Under the pieces are notes generated by a model. That model saw only the letters and a program-made list of their open reading frames with translations, did no database searches and was not told where the DNA came from. The position numbers and the translations under genes are program-made. Shown here piece after piece: positions 32,975 through 41,106 of a DNA stretch of 64,000 nucleotides. Within the stretch, counting starts at the first letter, position 1. Each line of letters opens with the position of its first letter. Location of the stretch: NCBI RefSeq assembly GCF_039524015.1, contig NZ_BAAAGF010000001.1:992001-1056000 (forward strand), read 5' to 3'. This stretch comes from Gaetbulibacter_B jejuensis. Lineage in GTDB: Bacteria > Bacteroidota > Bacteroidia > Flavobacteriales > Flavobacteriaceae.

Positions 32975-33349
32975 TTAAATTTTAATTAATTTTTTATCAT
33001 TTAAGTTAATATCGTCCAACATTTCATTAGTAAACTTGTAGTGACCTCTAGTAGTTATAAGTCTAAATCTATGCGATTTAAGATTGCTTAAAGTATTTAG
33101 AAATAACCATTTTGATTTAAGTAAGTTTGGTTTAGAAGATTTTAAACCAATATCAAAAATGTGCTTTCTGCCTTCTTTTTCAGCAACAATATCAGGAGTT
33201 ACAACAATGTCACTTCCTTTTTTTGCATAAGATTTTGGCGTCTCATAACCATCAATATCGGCTTTTATGTTTTCAAAACCGTGTTGTTTGAGATAAGTAA
33301 CTGAGTCGTTTAAAAAGTCTGAATATTTATCTTTATCTGTGTAAATCAT
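32975..33349 (-). CDS. Conserved hypothetical protein, possible PD-(D/E)xK-like fold
   Basis: 124-residue soluble protein without signal peptide. I do not recognise a named family. The middle carries PDIVAEKEGRKHIFDIGLKS (residues about 52-71), which has the spacing of a PD...(D/E)xK nuclease-like core: Pro-Asp, a strand, then Asp-x-x-x-Lys. The Asp-to-Lys spacing is one longer than the classical motif, so catalytic competence is uncertain. It lies between the primary sigma factor and the proline genes, same strand, with 81 bp to proA and 83 bp to rpoD, so it may be a separate unit. Good codon usage and a clean ATG support it as a real gene. Confidence 0.7.
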   Translation of the reverse strand: MIYTDKDKYSDFLNDSVTYLKQHGFENIKADIDGYETPKSYAKKGSDIVVTPDIVAEKEGRKHIFDIGLKSSKPNLLKSKWLFLNTLSNLKSHRFRLITTRGHYKFTNEMLDDINLNDKKLIKI

Positions 33350-33430
33350 AACTAATATTATAATTTTTTTTGCGACAAATGCAAAATTTCAAACCATTTT
33401 AACTTTTAAGAAACGCTTGGAGTGCACGAT

Positions 33431-34630
33431 TTATACTCTTACTTGCCCATCTCCAAACACATAATATTTATTAGTTACTAACTGCTTTAAGCCTAGTGGT
33501 CCTCTATGGTGTAGCTTATCTGTGCTAATTGCTAATTCAGCACCAACTCCCATTTGTGCACCATCTGTAAATCGAGTAGAGGCATTATGGTAAACTGCAG
33601 CACTATCAATAGTATTCATAAAATTTAATGCTTCAGTTTTATCTTCGGTAATAATAGCAGCTGAATGTTTTCCTGAATATTTATTAATCATTCTTGTAGC
33701 TTCATCAATAGTATCAACTGAAGCAATTAAAAGTTTTAATGCCAAAAATTCTTCATACCATATAGTGTCTTGTGAAACTTCATCTACATTTTTTAGAATA
33801 TTAGAAACGCTTTTATCTGCAATGATTTCAACCTTATGTTGCTCTAATTTTTGTTTTAGCATCATTAATTTAGTTTCATACTCAGGAAGGTTTTTATTAA
33901 TAAGTACTTTATCTAAAGCATTGCACCCTGAAATTTTATTGGTTTTGGCATTGATAATTACATTTACCGCTTTGCTCCAATCTGCTTTTTCAGAAACATA
34001 CAAGAAATTATTTCCTCTACCGCTAACCAAAACTGCGCAAGTGGCATGAGTTTTTACAAATTCAATAAGTCGCTCTCCACCTCTTGGAACAATTAAGTCT
34101 AAAGGTTCTGTTGGGTTTCTTAAAAACTCTTGTGTTTCTTCACGTTTTAAGTGTAGTAGCTTAATCCAATCTTTAGATAAACCGTTTTCAGTTAATGCTT
34201 CGTGCCAACACTCTTCTAAAATAATATTACTATTATAGGCTTCTTTACCGCCTTTTAATAAAATTTTATTATTGGCTTTAAAGGCTAATACTGCAGCTTC
34301 AATAGTAACATCAGGTCGAGATTCATATATAATAAGAATAGTTCCGAATGGAGCAGTGGTATTCACTATATTAAGTCCATTCTTTAAGGTTCTATTTGAA
34401 ATTTCTTGTCCAACAGGATCATCTTGAAGCCTTACTGAATTTACTGCTTCAATCATTTCATCAACTTTTTTGTTATTTACAATTAGACGTTCAAAAAGTG
34501 CTTGATCTTCTTTTTGAAAAGCGTCTAAGTCTTTTTTGTTGGCTTTAATAATAGCATCGCGTTTACGATCCAGAATTTTTGCCATCGATTTTAATACGTT
34601 GTTTTTAATATTTGTGTTTAAAAGTTTCAT
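33431..34630 (-). CDS. proA: Glutamate-5-semialdehyde dehydrogenase (gamma-glutamyl phosphate reductase)
   Basis: Second step of proline synthesis: NADPH-dependent reduction of gamma-glutamyl phosphate to glutamate-5-semialdehyde in the cytoplasm. The 399-residue protein shows the ALDH-like fold with IIYESRPDVTIEAA, NKILLKGGKEAYNSN, LIVPRGGERLIEFV, the catalytic Cys region ISGCNALDKVLIN, and the C-terminal TRFTDGAQMGVGAELAISTDKLHHRGPLGLKQL typical of ProA. It is third in a leftward proC-proB-proA operon, 12 bp after proB. Confidence 0.97.
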   Translation of the reverse strand: MKLLNTNIKNNVLKSMAKILDRKRDAIIKANKKDLDAFQKEDQALFERLIVNNKKVDEMIEAVNSVRLQDDPVGQEISNRTLKNGLNIVNTTAPFGTILIIYESRPDVTIEAAVLAFKANNKILLKGGKEAYNSNIILEECWHEALTENGLSKDWIKLLHLKREETQEFLRNPTEPLDLIVPRGGERLIEFVKTHATCAVLVSGRGNNFLYVSEKADWSKAVNVIINAKTNKISGCNALDKVLINKNLPEYETKLMMLKQKLEQHKVEIIADKSVSNILKNVDEVSQDTIWYEEFLALKLLIASVDTIDEATRMINKYSGKHSAAIITEDKTEALNFMNTIDSAAVYHNASTRFTDGAQMGVGAELAISTDKLHHRGPLGLKQLVTNKYYVFGDGQVRV

Positions 34631-34642
34631 TTTTTTGTTTTT

Positions 34643-35422
34643 TTAGGCACTAATAAATTTAGTTCCTACTTGTTTGTTATTAATTATATCTACAATTACA
34701 TTTTCGCGCTTACCATTAGCTATGTAAGTTGGTATGTCTTTTTTTGCTGTGCCTTTGGCTATTTTTAATTTTGAAGCCATACCACCACGACCTTCACCTT
34801 CTTTTTTGTTTGAAGCGCAGACGTATTTTTCTACGTTTTGGTTTGTTGTTACCAGGTTTAATTTTCGAGATTCATCGTCATCTGGATGACCAGTATATAA
34901 ACCATCAGTATCAGATAAAATGATTAATCGGTCTGCATCTAACAATTCAGCAACTAAACTAGCTAACTCATCATTGTCTGAGAACATTGACATGGTTAAG
35001 GATACTGCATCATCTTCATTAGCAATAGGAATAACGCCTTCTGCCAATAAACCTTCGTAACAATTAATCATGTTTTGCCTGTGTTTTCCTGGGTCAAAGT
35101 CTCGTTTTGTAGCCAATATTTGAGCGCAACGCATTCCGTAATCATGAAAAATACTGTAGTAATGACGCATCATCCTTGGTTGTCCAACAGCAGAATACAC
35201 TTGTCGTCTTATTGATTTGTCTTTAATATTAGTGTCTCCTAAAACCTCCATTCCTGCAATCGCAGAACCTGAAGACACAAGGATTACCATGATATTTTCT
35301 TCATATAGTACTGAAATTTGACGTACTAATTCTCTTAGTACTGGTCCTAAAATTCTATTGTCTTTATTTGTTAAAACGTTGGTTCCTACTTTTACAACCA
35401 CTCGTTTAATATCGTCGTTCAT
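34643..35422 (-). CDS. proB: Glutamate 5-kinase lacking the PUA domain
   Basis: First step of proline synthesis: ATP-dependent phosphorylation of glutamate. The 259-residue protein covers only the amino-acid-kinase domain (VVVKVGTNVLT, ILVSSGSAIAGM, IPIANEDDAVS, FSDNDELASLVA, LILSDTDGLYTG, RGGMASKLKIAKG). The roughly 100-residue C-terminal PUA domain of E. coli ProB is absent, as in some other bacterial homologues. The kinase domain alone carries the active site and the proline feedback site, so it should be functional. It lies 1 bp after proC and 12 bp before proA. Confidence 0.95.
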   Translation of the reverse strand: MNDDIKRVVVKVGTNVLTNKDNRILGPVLRELVRQISVLYEENIMVILVSSGSAIAGMEVLGDTNIKDKSIRRQVYSAVGQPRMMRHYYSIFHDYGMRCAQILATKRDFDPGKHRQNMINCYEGLLAEGVIPIANEDDAVSLTMSMFSDNDELASLVAELLDADRLIILSDTDGLYTGHPDDDESRKLNLVTTNQNVEKYVCASNKKEGEGRGGMASKLKIAKGTAKKDIPTYIANGKRENVIVDIINNKQVGTKFISA

Positions 35423-35423
35423 T

Positions 35424-36230
35424 TTATTTGTTTTTTCCTAATTCAACTGCTCTGTCAAAGGCTGCATATGCTGCATCTTGAATAAGCTGTTTTACATTAT
35501 TATCTTCCATAGAGTCTATTGCTGCTTGTGTTGTTCCTCCTTTAGAGGCTACTTTATCAATCCAGCGTTCTGGTGAAATATCAGATTGATTAAACAATTC
35601 AATAGCACCTTCAAAAGTGTTGCTTACTAGAATTTTTGAATCATAGTCTGAAAAGCCCATTTTTTGAGCAGCTTCTAACATTGATTGCATAAAATAAAAT
35701 ACGTAAGCTGGTCCACTACCAGAAATACCTGTTGAGGCATCAATGAATTTTTCAGTATCTACATGTATGGATGTTCCTGTAGTATCTAATAAGTGTCTTA
35801 CCATTAAAAGTTCCACTCGCGATATAGCTTTAGAACCTGTATATGAGGTTACACCTTTACCAACTTTTGCAGGTAGGTTAGGCATAGTACGTATTACTTT
35901 TTTTACACCTAAACCATTTTGGATGGTTTCAATGCTTACACCTGCCATTAGTGATACAAATATTTGTTCACTATTAATTAAGGGTTTCATGTCTTTAAAG
36001 AGATCTTCGCAGTGATAAGGTTTTACTGCTAAAAACACAATGTCCGATTTTGGTAAACCATCTTCTAAAGAAGTGTATACGTCAAAGCTTGGGTTTTGTC
36101 TTAGTGTTTCAATTTTGTTCGGGTCGGTATCGTAGATTCTTAATTTTTGTTTTCCTAATAAAGAAGAATCTGCCATTCCTTCTGAATAGGTTAAGCCCAT
36201 GTTTCCGGCACCTATTACTAATACTTTCAT
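35424..36230 (-). CDS. proC: Pyrroline-5-carboxylate reductase
   Basis: Last step of proline synthesis: NAD(P)H-dependent reduction of pyrroline-5-carboxylate. The 268-residue protein shows the N-terminal Rossmann motif VIGAGNMG, VFLAVKP, SLMAGVSI, RTMPNLPAKVGKG, and the dimerisation/active-site segment TGISGSGPAYVFYFMQSM and SPERWIDKVASKGGTTQAAID. It is first in the proC-proB-proA operon. The gene is 5' flanked by a 379-bp non-coding stretch that should contain the promoter. Confidence 0.97.
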   Translation of the reverse strand: MKVLVIGAGNMGLTYSEGMADSSLLGKQKLRIYDTDPNKIETLRQNPSFDVYTSLEDGLPKSDIVFLAVKPYHCEDLFKDMKPLINSEQIFVSLMAGVSIETIQNGLGVKKVIRTMPNLPAKVGKGVTSYTGSKAISRVELLMVRHLLDTTGTSIHVDTEKFIDASTGISGSGPAYVFYFMQSMLEAAQKMGFSDYDSKILVSNTFEGAIELFNQSDISPERWIDKVASKGGTTQAAIDSMEDNNVKQLIQDAAYAAFDRAVELGKNK

Positions 36231-36609
36231 AATTTTGTTTTAGTTAAACTTTACTTGTCAGTGCTTATTAAGCCACAAACACTATGCGATAGTGCCAAAC
36301 TAAAAACTTGATTTTGAGAATTTTGAAGTTTAAAAAGATTTCTGGGTTTTATTAACAGATGTATAATGTATTAGAAAGATGCTTGAGAATATGTGAATTT
36401 CAATAAACAGAAAAAACTATAAAAACTGACACCTTGTCGGTGACAAATAGTGTATTTACAGGAAGAGAATAATTTAGTAAGGCTTGAAATTGTTTTCTTT
36501 TTAAGAAGAAATAGGAATTATCAAGCAAAGAACAAGAGCAATATAAATGGCTGAAATATTTATTAGGAGATACATTTCAGCCATTGTCTTAATTGAGATT
36601 TGATTTTTA
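36231..36609. other. 379-bp intergenic region between proC and the beta-barrel gene
   Basis: No open frame of note. It should contain the proC promoter at its left end. Near its right end a long hairpin has 11-bp arms ATGGCTGAAAT (36547-36557) and ATTTCAGCCAT (36574-36584) with a 16-nt loop, about 25 bp after the stop of the leftward barrel gene. Lacking a T-run, it could be a weak terminator or mRNA 3' stabiliser. A second small hairpin CACC-ttgtc-GGTG lies near 36431. Nothing else is visible. Confidence 0.5.
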
Positions 36610-37830
36610 TTAAAACTTATATTCTATTCCTCCAAGTATAGAAATTGTATATGGATAAAAATCAACAGATTCTGAATATGGTTTTAAATGATATTTAAAT
36701 AAACCTTCTGCATTAAAATAAAAGTTCTTGTATAGTCTGGTTTGAACTCCAAGGCCTGCATTTATAGATATTGTTAAATTAGAAAAATCATTCTTGTTTG
36801 AGGTGCTTGAGGTTATATTATTTTCGGTTATAGATAGTTCAGCATCGCTAATAGCTAAATAACTAGCGCCTCCAATAAAATAGGGAGATATGTTGTTTTG
36901 AGTGAATGAATATTTTACTTCAAAAGGAATTTCTAAATACTCAACAGCTTGTTTTGTTAAAGTATTGTTTTCGGTGAAAGTTTGTTGCAATGATAGTTTG
37001 TTTATTCCTAGCCTGAGACTTATTTTATTTGAAGGTAAGTAATTAAAGTAAATACCATAACTTAATTGAGTTTGGTCTTGAAATGATTGTTTAAATGCAT
37101 CATAATAAACTATTGAAACATTAGGGTAAATACTCCATTTAGATTCTTTAGGCTCGTCTGTGATAGAGTCTTTATTAGTTGTTTTATCAGTATTTTCTTT
37201 TTTGTGATTTTTTTCTAGTTCTTTTTTAGTGTTAGTTGAATCTTTCAAACTAATAGCTAAAGTCTTGTCTTTTTGAATTTTTATTGAATCATTTGTATTG
37301 AAATTATAAACTTCGTTTTTATGATTATTAAAAAACTCACTTTTTTTATTGTTTGAAGAGTTTATTGTTGTGTAATTTTGATTTTGTTTAAAGTGTGGGT
37401 TTATAGTCTTAGCTGGTTTGTTGTTTTGAGTTTTATTTAATTTAGATTGAGTAGTTGAAGCAGAATGAGTAGAATCTTTATAGTTACTTAAAATGATTTC
37501 TTCACTTGCTTGATTGCTATTACTTACATTGGATTGGTTTGTATTTGGTGTACTAGAAAAGTTGGAGTTTTGTTCGTTTTTTTCAATAGTTTTATTATTA
37601 ATTTCACTATTGTTTTCAAAACCTGATATGTAATCTCTGTTTAAAAATAAAAGAAGAAAAAGAGCAAGCATAATAGTTCCATACCTTAACCAAATTACAA
37701 TAGGCTTATCTTTTTCTTTGTCTTTTTTTAACTCTACTTCAATTTGCTCCCAAACAGCATTGTTAGGTGAATCATTGAATTCTGATAAGCGTTCTTTAAA
37801 AGCTTGACCTATATCTTTTTTAATTCCCAT
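36610..37830 (-). CDS. Anti-sigma-like inner-membrane protein fused to an outer-membrane beta-barrel
   Basis: 406-residue protein of unusual layout. Residues 1-43 are cytoplasmic and charged (FKERLSEFNDSPNNAVWEQIE), like the sigma-binding start of small Bacteroidota anti-sigma factors. Residues about 44-64 are one membrane helix. Residues about 70-225 are an Asn/Ser/Lys-rich low-complexity linker. Residues about 230-406 are amphipathic strands ending in GGIEYKF, like PorT-type/OMP_b-brl barrels. Its gene overlaps the ECF sigma gene by 11 bp, the usual sigma/anti-sigma arrangement. The protein could tether inner to outer membrane and transmit an outer-membrane signal. The sigma partner is well supported by context; the mechanism is inference. 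Confidence 0.75.
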   Translation of the reverse strand: MGIKKDIGQAFKERLSEFNDSPNNAVWEQIEVELKKDKEKDKPIVIWLRYGTIMLALFLLLFLNRDYISGFENNSEINNKTIEKNEQNSNFSSTPNTNQSNVSNSNQASEEIILSNYKDSTHSASTTQSKLNKTQNNKPAKTINPHFKQNQNYTTINSSNNKKSEFFNNHKNEVYNFNTNDSIKIQKDKTLAISLKDSTNTKKELEKNHKKENTDKTTNKDSITDEPKESKWSIYPNVSIVYYDAFKQSFQDQTQLSYGIYFNYLPSNKISLRLGINKLSLQQTFTENNTLTKQAVEYLEIPFEVKYSFTQNNISPYFIGGASYLAISDAELSITENNITSSTSNKNDFSNLTISINAGLGVQTRLYKNFYFNAEGLFKYHLKPYSESVDFYPYTISILGGIEYKF

Positions 37831-38377
37831 GATGCTTTATTTTATTTTGAGAGCTGTTAATATTTTTTAGTTTTTCTTTCAAAATCAGTTTTGCTCTATG
37901 TAAATTCGACTTCGATGTGCTTTCAGTTATAGACAATAATTTTGCGATCTCTTTATGTGAATAATTATCTAATTCATAAAGGTTAAAAACTAACCTATAT
38001 CTACTAGGAAGCTCTTGAATTAGGCTTAAAATAAAATGTAAAGAGATGTTTAATTCGTCAGTATCTATATGTGTGTCAGGTAAAATTTCTTCTTTAATAA
38101 CAATATTTATAGCGGTCTCCTTTTTGTACTTGTCAATTGCTTTGTTTATGGTTATACGTTTCATCCATCCTTCAAAAGAACCTTTATTATTAAACTTTTT
38201 TATGTTTTTGAAAATTTCTAAAAATGAATCTTGAAGATTGTCTTGTGCTTCTTCTTTATTTCTACAGTACTTTAAACTTAAAATGTATAGATCATCCTTG
38301 TAAAGCTCATAGAGTTTACTTTGAGCTTTAATGTCATTTTTTTTACAGGACTTTATAAGTTTATCTAGTTGATTCAA
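37820..38377 (-). CDS. ECF-family RNA polymerase sigma factor
   Basis: 185-residue alternative sigma factor. Region 2 is seen in LYELYKDDLYILSLKYCRNKEEAQDNLQDSFLEIFKNIKKF and the following GSFEGWMKRITINKAIDKYKK. Region 4 is seen in LSLIQELPSRYRLVFNLYELDNYSHKEIAKLLSITESTSKSNLHRAKLILKEKLK. There is no region 1 or 3, as expected for this group. The 3' end overlaps the membrane/barrel protein gene, its probable anti-sigma factor. Regulon unknown. The upstream lipoprotein gene is 45 bp away and separated by a hairpin. Confidence 0.93.
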   Translation of the reverse strand: MNQLDKLIKSCKKNDIKAQSKLYELYKDDLYILSLKYCRNKEEAQDNLQDSFLEIFKNIKKFNNKGSFEGWMKRITINKAIDKYKKETAINIVIKEEILPDTHIDTDELNISLHFILSLIQELPSRYRLVFNLYELDNYSHKEIAKLLSITESTSKSNLHRAKLILKEKLKNINSSQNKIKHHGN

Positions 38378-38401
38378 TTTAGACTTAAATAGATTTTATT
38401 T

Positions 38402-38422
38402 AAATACCTAACGTAGGTATTT
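38402..38422 (-). terminator. Hairpin after the 238-residue lipoprotein gene
   Basis: Perfect 9-bp stem AAATACCTA / TAGGTATTT (38402-38410, 38414-38422) with a 3-nt loop, directly at the stop codon of the lipoprotein gene. No T-run follows on the minus strand, so it is a weak terminator or attenuator upstream of the ECF sigma gene. Confidence 0.35.
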
Positions 38423-39139
38423 CTATTCATAAAAATAAACTCTTTCTTTGGTAAATCCTCCGCAGTCATTGTAAGTGGAGCTCAAAGGTAAGTTTTGGTT
38501 ATTATAATCATAAACTGTGATTCGGTTACAATCTTCTCTATAAGTCATATTATTATTTGATATCCTTTTAATTTTGTTATAGGAAGAAGGAAATAACAAG
38601 CTAAAAGGATTTATCATATTGTCATAGTCGTAGCTTTCAAATATTTCAGATGTAGCATCATCTATTAAAGTTTTAATATTACCATTAGCATCATAAGTTA
38701 ATGATATTGAGCTGTTGTTTTGAGGGTTGTTAGGATAGTTGAAGAGCATTTGAGACACTAAATTGTTTGTGTAAACAAATTCTATATAACTATCATCTTC
38801 ATAGGTTTCCATAGTAATTAATCCATTTTCATACATATAGTTAATTGTATAAGAAAAACCATTTTCATTATTATAAGTTTCACTAATAACTTGATTGTTT
38901 GAGTTATACGCGAATTCTTTTATGTAACCTCCTGAAGCTGTTAGCACAGAAACAAAGTTGTTAGAATTATATTGATATGTAACATTACCTTCAGGACCAA
39001 AATCGGTTAATTCACCATTTTGTGTAATTAATTCTGTTACCATTATCAACTTTGGTTGGTTATCATTTTCATTGCTTTCGCTATTAGAGCAAGAAAAAAT
39101 GACAGTGACTAATAGTAATGAAATTAAATTATTTTTCAT
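38423..39139 (-). CDS. Lipoprotein with YD/RHS-like repeats, function unknown
   Basis: 238-residue lipoprotein (FSC, Cys17, then SNSESNEND, acidic). The mature part is built of short beta-hairpin repeats of RHS/YD-like form: VTYQYNSNNFVSVL, KEFAYNSNNQVIS, INYMYENGLITMETY, IEFVYTNNLVSQM, ISLTYDANGNIKTL, ITVYDYNNQNLP. Such proteins are common in Flavobacteriaceae and their role is unknown. It is too short to encode a toxin domain. It lies upstream of the ECF sigma gene on the same strand, which may reflect co-regulation, but the intervening hairpin argues for separate transcription. Confidence 0.75.
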   Translation of the reverse strand: MKNNLISLLLVTVIFSCSNSESNENDNQPKLIMVTELITQNGELTDFGPEGNVTYQYNSNNFVSVLTASGGYIKEFAYNSNNQVISETYNNENGFSYTINYMYENGLITMETYEDDSYIEFVYTNNLVSQMLFNYPNNPQNNSSISLTYDANGNIKTLIDDATSEIFESYDYDNMINPFSLLFPSSYNKIKRISNNNMTYREDCNRITVYDYNNQNLPLSSTYNDCGGFTKERVYFYE

Positions 39140-39253
39140 GATTAATGTTTTTGTTGTTTTACCTATAGTCTTGATATTAATACAAAGGTTGCGTCAGAAA
39201 CACAATTTATTTATTAAGCTTTGAGAATGGTAAGTCTCTAAAAAAAGTATAAT

Positions 39254-40228
39254 TTATTCAAAACCTAATAATTCTGTAGCCACAATAAGTTGTTTTAATG
39301 CGTCAATTTTAGCAAACAGCTTATTAAAAAATGTGTTTCTCTCTTTTTCTCCAGCAGTGTTTAATAATTTAGAATTCTGTAATTGCTTGTTTAGAAAAAT
39401 TTCAGCTTCAGTACAAGTATGCTTATCACTGGTTTTATAATAAGAAAGTAAGGTAAATGGTACGTAGAGCATTTGGGTATTAGGTGTGTTGACTAAAACA
39501 TGGTTATTCATTAAATGCAGCTCGTTGTAGTACAATTTAAATTGGTTTGGGTTTGCAATTAATTTATCTAGTATACGCTGTATCACATCTTTTAATAAAT
39601 CGCATAATAGTATAGCAGTTTTAGTATTGACTTGTCCTGCTTGATGGTAAAAATGAATTTGTTTTAAAGTGCTATTTATTGAGGTGATATCCCAAATTTC
39701 ATGCGTGTTTAAATTGTTGTAAAGATTTCCTAGTTTTTTACCAGCTTCGATTAAGTTGGGTTTAGGCGCAAAGTTATTAAAGCTTTTAGTGGCAAATTTA
39801 GGGTTTAATAATTTTAACCACACATAGTATTTAAAACAGCTTAACGTATCACCATTTAAATTATAAAATAGCGGAATGTCTTTAGCGGAATATAAAATAC
39901 TGTTCTCTTTTTGAGTGAGTAACGGTAAAAGCGAATTGTAGGAATCTTTAAAGTAGTTTTCAAGGTCTAGTTCACTTTCAATATGCTTTGTTTTTTCAAT
40001 ACTTACAAATTCTGAAGAAGTAGTTTCAAACAATCTATCTAAAGACAAATTATAATATCTAGCTAGCGCAACACTTTCATCTAACGATAGTTTGCTTTTT
40101 AAACTTACTCGCCTATGAGCCGCATCATAACTAATATCTAATGCAGTAGCAACAGCTTCAATAGTTGAAGTGTTTTTTGGTAATTCGTTTTTTAAATGCT
40201 CTAAAAAAGTAGTTTGAAACATACTCAA
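39254..40228 (-). CDS. HTH-type transcriptional regulator (Xre-like N-terminus)
   Basis: 324-residue soluble protein. Residues about 18-65 form a helix-turn-helix of Xre/BetR-like type (TIEAVATALDISYDAAHRRVSLKSKLSLDESVALARYYNLSLDRLF). The remainder is alpha-helical without recognisable catalytic motifs and may be a ligand- or oligomerisation domain. The gene faces the rightward surface-repeat protein gene across about 110 bp. That gap contains two copies of TGTGATTAT(C/A)GCAA, one nearly palindromic, right at the start of this gene; they are likely its own operator. No ligand can be proposed. A member of a flavobacterial group of uncharacterised regulators. Confidence 0.8.
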   Translation of the reverse strand: MSMFQTTFLEHLKNELPKNTSTIEAVATALDISYDAAHRRVSLKSKLSLDESVALARYYNLSLDRLFETTSSEFVSIEKTKHIESELDLENYFKDSYNSLLPLLTQKENSILYSAKDIPLFYNLNGDTLSCFKYYVWLKLLNPKFATKSFNNFAPKPNLIEAGKKLGNLYNNLNTHEIWDITSINSTLKQIHFYHQAGQVNTKTAILLCDLLKDVIQRILDKLIANPNQFKLYYNELHLMNNHVLVNTPNTQMLYVPFTLLSYYKTSDKHTCTEAEIFLNKQLQNSKLLNTAGEKERNTFFNKLFAKIDALKQLIVATELLGFE

Positions 40229-40239
40229 AGCTAATTATA

Positions 40240-40312
40240 TTTTGTGATTATCGCAAAAATAAATTTAATACTTCGTGATTTCATTAATTGTAAATGTGAT
40301 TATAGCAATAAT
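40240..40312. promoter_or_regulatory. Candidate operator of the Xre-like regulator
   Basis: A 19-bp near-perfect palindrome TTTTGTGATTATCGCAAAA (40240-40258, one G-T mismatch) is repeated in direct orientation as TGTGATTATAGCAATAAT at 40295-40312. The two copies are 52 bp apart, five helical turns. A third GTGAT half-site lies at 40275, 31 and 21 bp from the others (about three and two turns). The cluster covers the gap between the divergent genes starting at 40228 and 40340. Confidence 0.6.
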
Positions 40313-40339
40313 TTTGACTTGAATTTTAAAACGATAATT

Positions 40340-41047
40340 ATGAAAAATTACATTTTAATTGCTTTTACTTTTTTGGTTTCATTTCAAGGTTTTTGTCAAA
40401 ATGGAATAGAAGAAAAACGAAACTTGCGCTTTCCTGTTTGGATAACACATACTAAGAATACAGATATTATAGGATTGTCTTTAGGAGCGTTTCCTACTGA
40501 TTATGGAAATGATAACAGATTAACAAGAACTTTTGGAGTGCGTTTGGAGGTTTTTCCATTATCCTTTTTTTATTTTTTAGCGCCAAAAACACCCATTTCA
40601 AATAATGAAGAGACATATCAATCTTTTATGAATGGACATACAACTCAGCAAATTTATGGGTTAAACCTTTCTACAGGTACATTTGAAGGTATTGATGCTT
40701 ATGGAGTCTCAGTAACTGGTTTTATGCATTATAGTAGAAAAAATAACGGAATCTCTATTGCAGGAATGAGTAATTCTATTGAGAGGGCAAATGGCATAAT
40801 TATAGGATTTGGTGGAAATGAAGTTTTTCAAGGTAATGGGATTATGCTAGCTAGTGTATGGGGAAATGGAGCAATGCGATTCAATGGTGTGCAAATTAGT
40901 GTTGAAAATGTAATTTTTGAAAAAGGTAGAGGTGTTCAAATAGGTTTTTTCAATAGAGCAAAAAACTTTAGAGGAATACAACTTGGTTTATGGAATAAAA
41001 ATGATAAACGCTCTTTTCCTATTATTAATTGGCAGTTCAAATCATAG
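40340..41047 (+). CDS. Secreted/outer-membrane protein with GxQ-G-N surface repeats (LA_2272-like)
   Basis: 235-residue protein with a signal peptide ending at GFCQ (about residue 20). The C-terminal half holds short repeats of the form NG-(I/V)-x-(I/L)-(G/S)-x-(W/F/E)-N, for example MRFNGVQISVEN, GRGVQIGFFNRAKNFRGIQLGLWN, as in LA_2272-type surface repeat proteins. The function of that family is unknown. An in-frame start at 40244 would add 32 residues without signal character and would lie inside the operator palindrome; the ATG at 40340 gives a standard signal peptide, so it is preferred. Probably controlled by the divergent Xre-like regulator. Confidence 0.75.
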   Translation: MKNYILIAFTFLVSFQGFCQNGIEEKRNLRFPVWITHTKNTDIIGLSLGAFPTDYGNDNRLTRTFGVRLEVFPLSFFYFLAPKTPISNNEETYQSFMNGHTTQQIYGLNLSTGTFEGIDAYGVSVTGFMHYSRKNNGISIAGMSNSIERANGIIIGFGGNEVFQGNGIMLASVWGNGAMRFNGVQISVENVIFEKGRGVQIGFFNRAKNFRGIQLGLWNKNDKRSFPIINWQFKS

Positions 41048-41053
41048 AAAAAT

Positions 41054-41085
41054 AAAAAAAGCCTATCATGATTGATAGGCTTTTG
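41054..41085. terminator. Bidirectional terminator between surface-repeat gene and pnp
   Basis: Stem GCCTATCA / TGATAGGC (41061-41068, 41073-41080) with a 4-nt loop, preceded by seven A and followed by TTTT. It serves both convergent genes. Confidence 0.85.
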
Positions 41086-41106
41086 CTTTATTAACAGATT
41101 GAAGAA

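Noticed and set aside
33765..34049. Antisense open frame within proA
   Set aside because: No recognisable protein features; it follows the codon pattern of proA on the other strand.
40244..40339. Longer N-terminus for the surface-repeat protein
   Set aside because: It would place the start inside the operator palindrome and put 32 non-hydrophobic residues before a good signal peptide at 40340.
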